A stretch of 5,264 nt of DNA from Ilumatobacteraceae bacterium (lineage in GTDB: Bacteria; Actinomycetota; Acidimicrobiia; Acidimicrobiales; Ilumatobacteraceae): assembly GCA_021741795.1 (NCBI GenBank), contig JAIOXC010000104.1, positions 1 to 5,264 of the forward strand, read 5' to 3'. Made by a program: the position numbers and the translations under genes. The notes under the pieces are model-generated. The model had not been told where the DNA came from. It did no database searches and saw only the letters and a program-made list of their open reading frames with translations. Positions 5,101-5,264 of the stretch are shown here, piece by piece; positions within the stretch are counted from its first letter, which is position 1; every line of letters starts with the position of its first letter.

Positions 5101-5264
5101 ATGGCCATCACCGAGAGCACCAAGAAAATCGAGAAAGTGATAGACGGACGCGAACTTGTTCCCCAGACGCTTGCGTCACTTGGACGCCCGATTTACGACA
5201 ATGTCGAAGATGAACGTCGCGCCCGCAAAGTTGGTTTGGCTGCGTCATTGCGCGTGTTTGGTCG
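5101..5264 (+). CDS. Probable class II aldolase/adducin-family protein, N-terminal 54 residues (3' end outside window)
   Basis: An open frame from ATG 5101 runs off the end of the window. The stop TAG at 5089-5091 lies upstream in frame, and ATG 5101 is the first start after it. The peptide has a polar N-terminus (MAITESTKKIEKVIDGREL), then LGRPIYDNVEDERRARKVGLAASLRVFG (27-54). The last part resembles the first helix of class II aldolase/adducin proteins, where an Arg-rich 'ER..RK..LA.A.R.F' helix precedes the GF-DEG-AGH metal-binding region. That diagnostic region would lie just past the window, so the zinc-binding histidines cannot be checked. Family members act as sugar-phosphate aldolases or epimerases, and many have unknown substrates. 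It is transcribed divergently from the mutase gene, with 84 bases between the start codons. That this is a real gene is likely; the family call is moderate. Confidence 0.6.
   Translation, partial: MAITESTKKIEKVIDGRELVPQTLASLGRPIYDNVEDERRARKVGLAASLRVFG

Noticed and set aside
4878..5213. Plus-strand reading frame of 111 codons crossing the mutase start and the start of the aldolase-like gene
   Set aside because: It runs through the divergent promoter region and overlaps two better-supported genes in other frames. No family resemblance.

Overview
The window looks like chromosomal DNA of an actinobacterium with moderate G+C (about half, judged by eye). Three things point there: the DapD fragment is of the Mycobacterium-like actinobacterial type, three genes appear to use leaderless starts, and the secreted protein has a Cys/Lys-rich C-terminal tail that I associate, from memory only, with aquatic Actinobacteria/Acidimicrobiia. 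The class or family cannot be fixed from this sequence. No rRNA, tRNA, CRISPR array, transposon or phage gene is visible.

Layout: (1) 1-948, plus strand: the C-terminal part of dapD (lysine/diaminopimelate biosynthesis), then after 3 bases a small nitroreductase-family flavoprotein, probably one operon. (2) 954-2126, minus strand: a secreted beta-propeller protein with Asp-box-like repeats, a Thr/Pro/Lys linker and a two-cysteine basic tail. (3) 2127-2204: a compact divergent control region in which two sigma70-like promoters occupy the same ~33 bp on opposite strands, with a perfect 14-bp palindrome inside both. (4) 2205-3425, plus strand: a double-length TetR-family regulator made of two complete TetR units in tandem. 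(5) 3436-5016, minus strand: the catalytic subunit of a coenzyme B12-dependent methylmalonyl-CoA-type mutase that lacks the B12-binding domain. (6) 5017-5100: a second divergent promoter region. (7) 5101 to the end, plus strand: the N-terminus of a probable class II aldolase/adducin-family protein.

The clearest functional unit is the regulator with its divergent secreted neighbour. The palindrome lies where a TetR-type protein would block both its own promoter and that of the propeller gene, so I infer that the tandem TetR protein controls itself and the propeller gene. The mutase probably serves propionate/branched-chain or odd-chain acyl-CoA metabolism and needs a B12-binding subunit encoded elsewhere. 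The two convergent junctions (5 and 10 bases) leave no room for ordinary intergenic terminators. There is no gene-free stretch longer than 300 bases.

Nothing here amounts to a clearly new multi-gene system. The items most worth a second look are the tandem TetR with its interleaved promoters and palindrome, the C-terminal tail of the propeller protein, and the repeated TAnnnT-N6-start arrangement.
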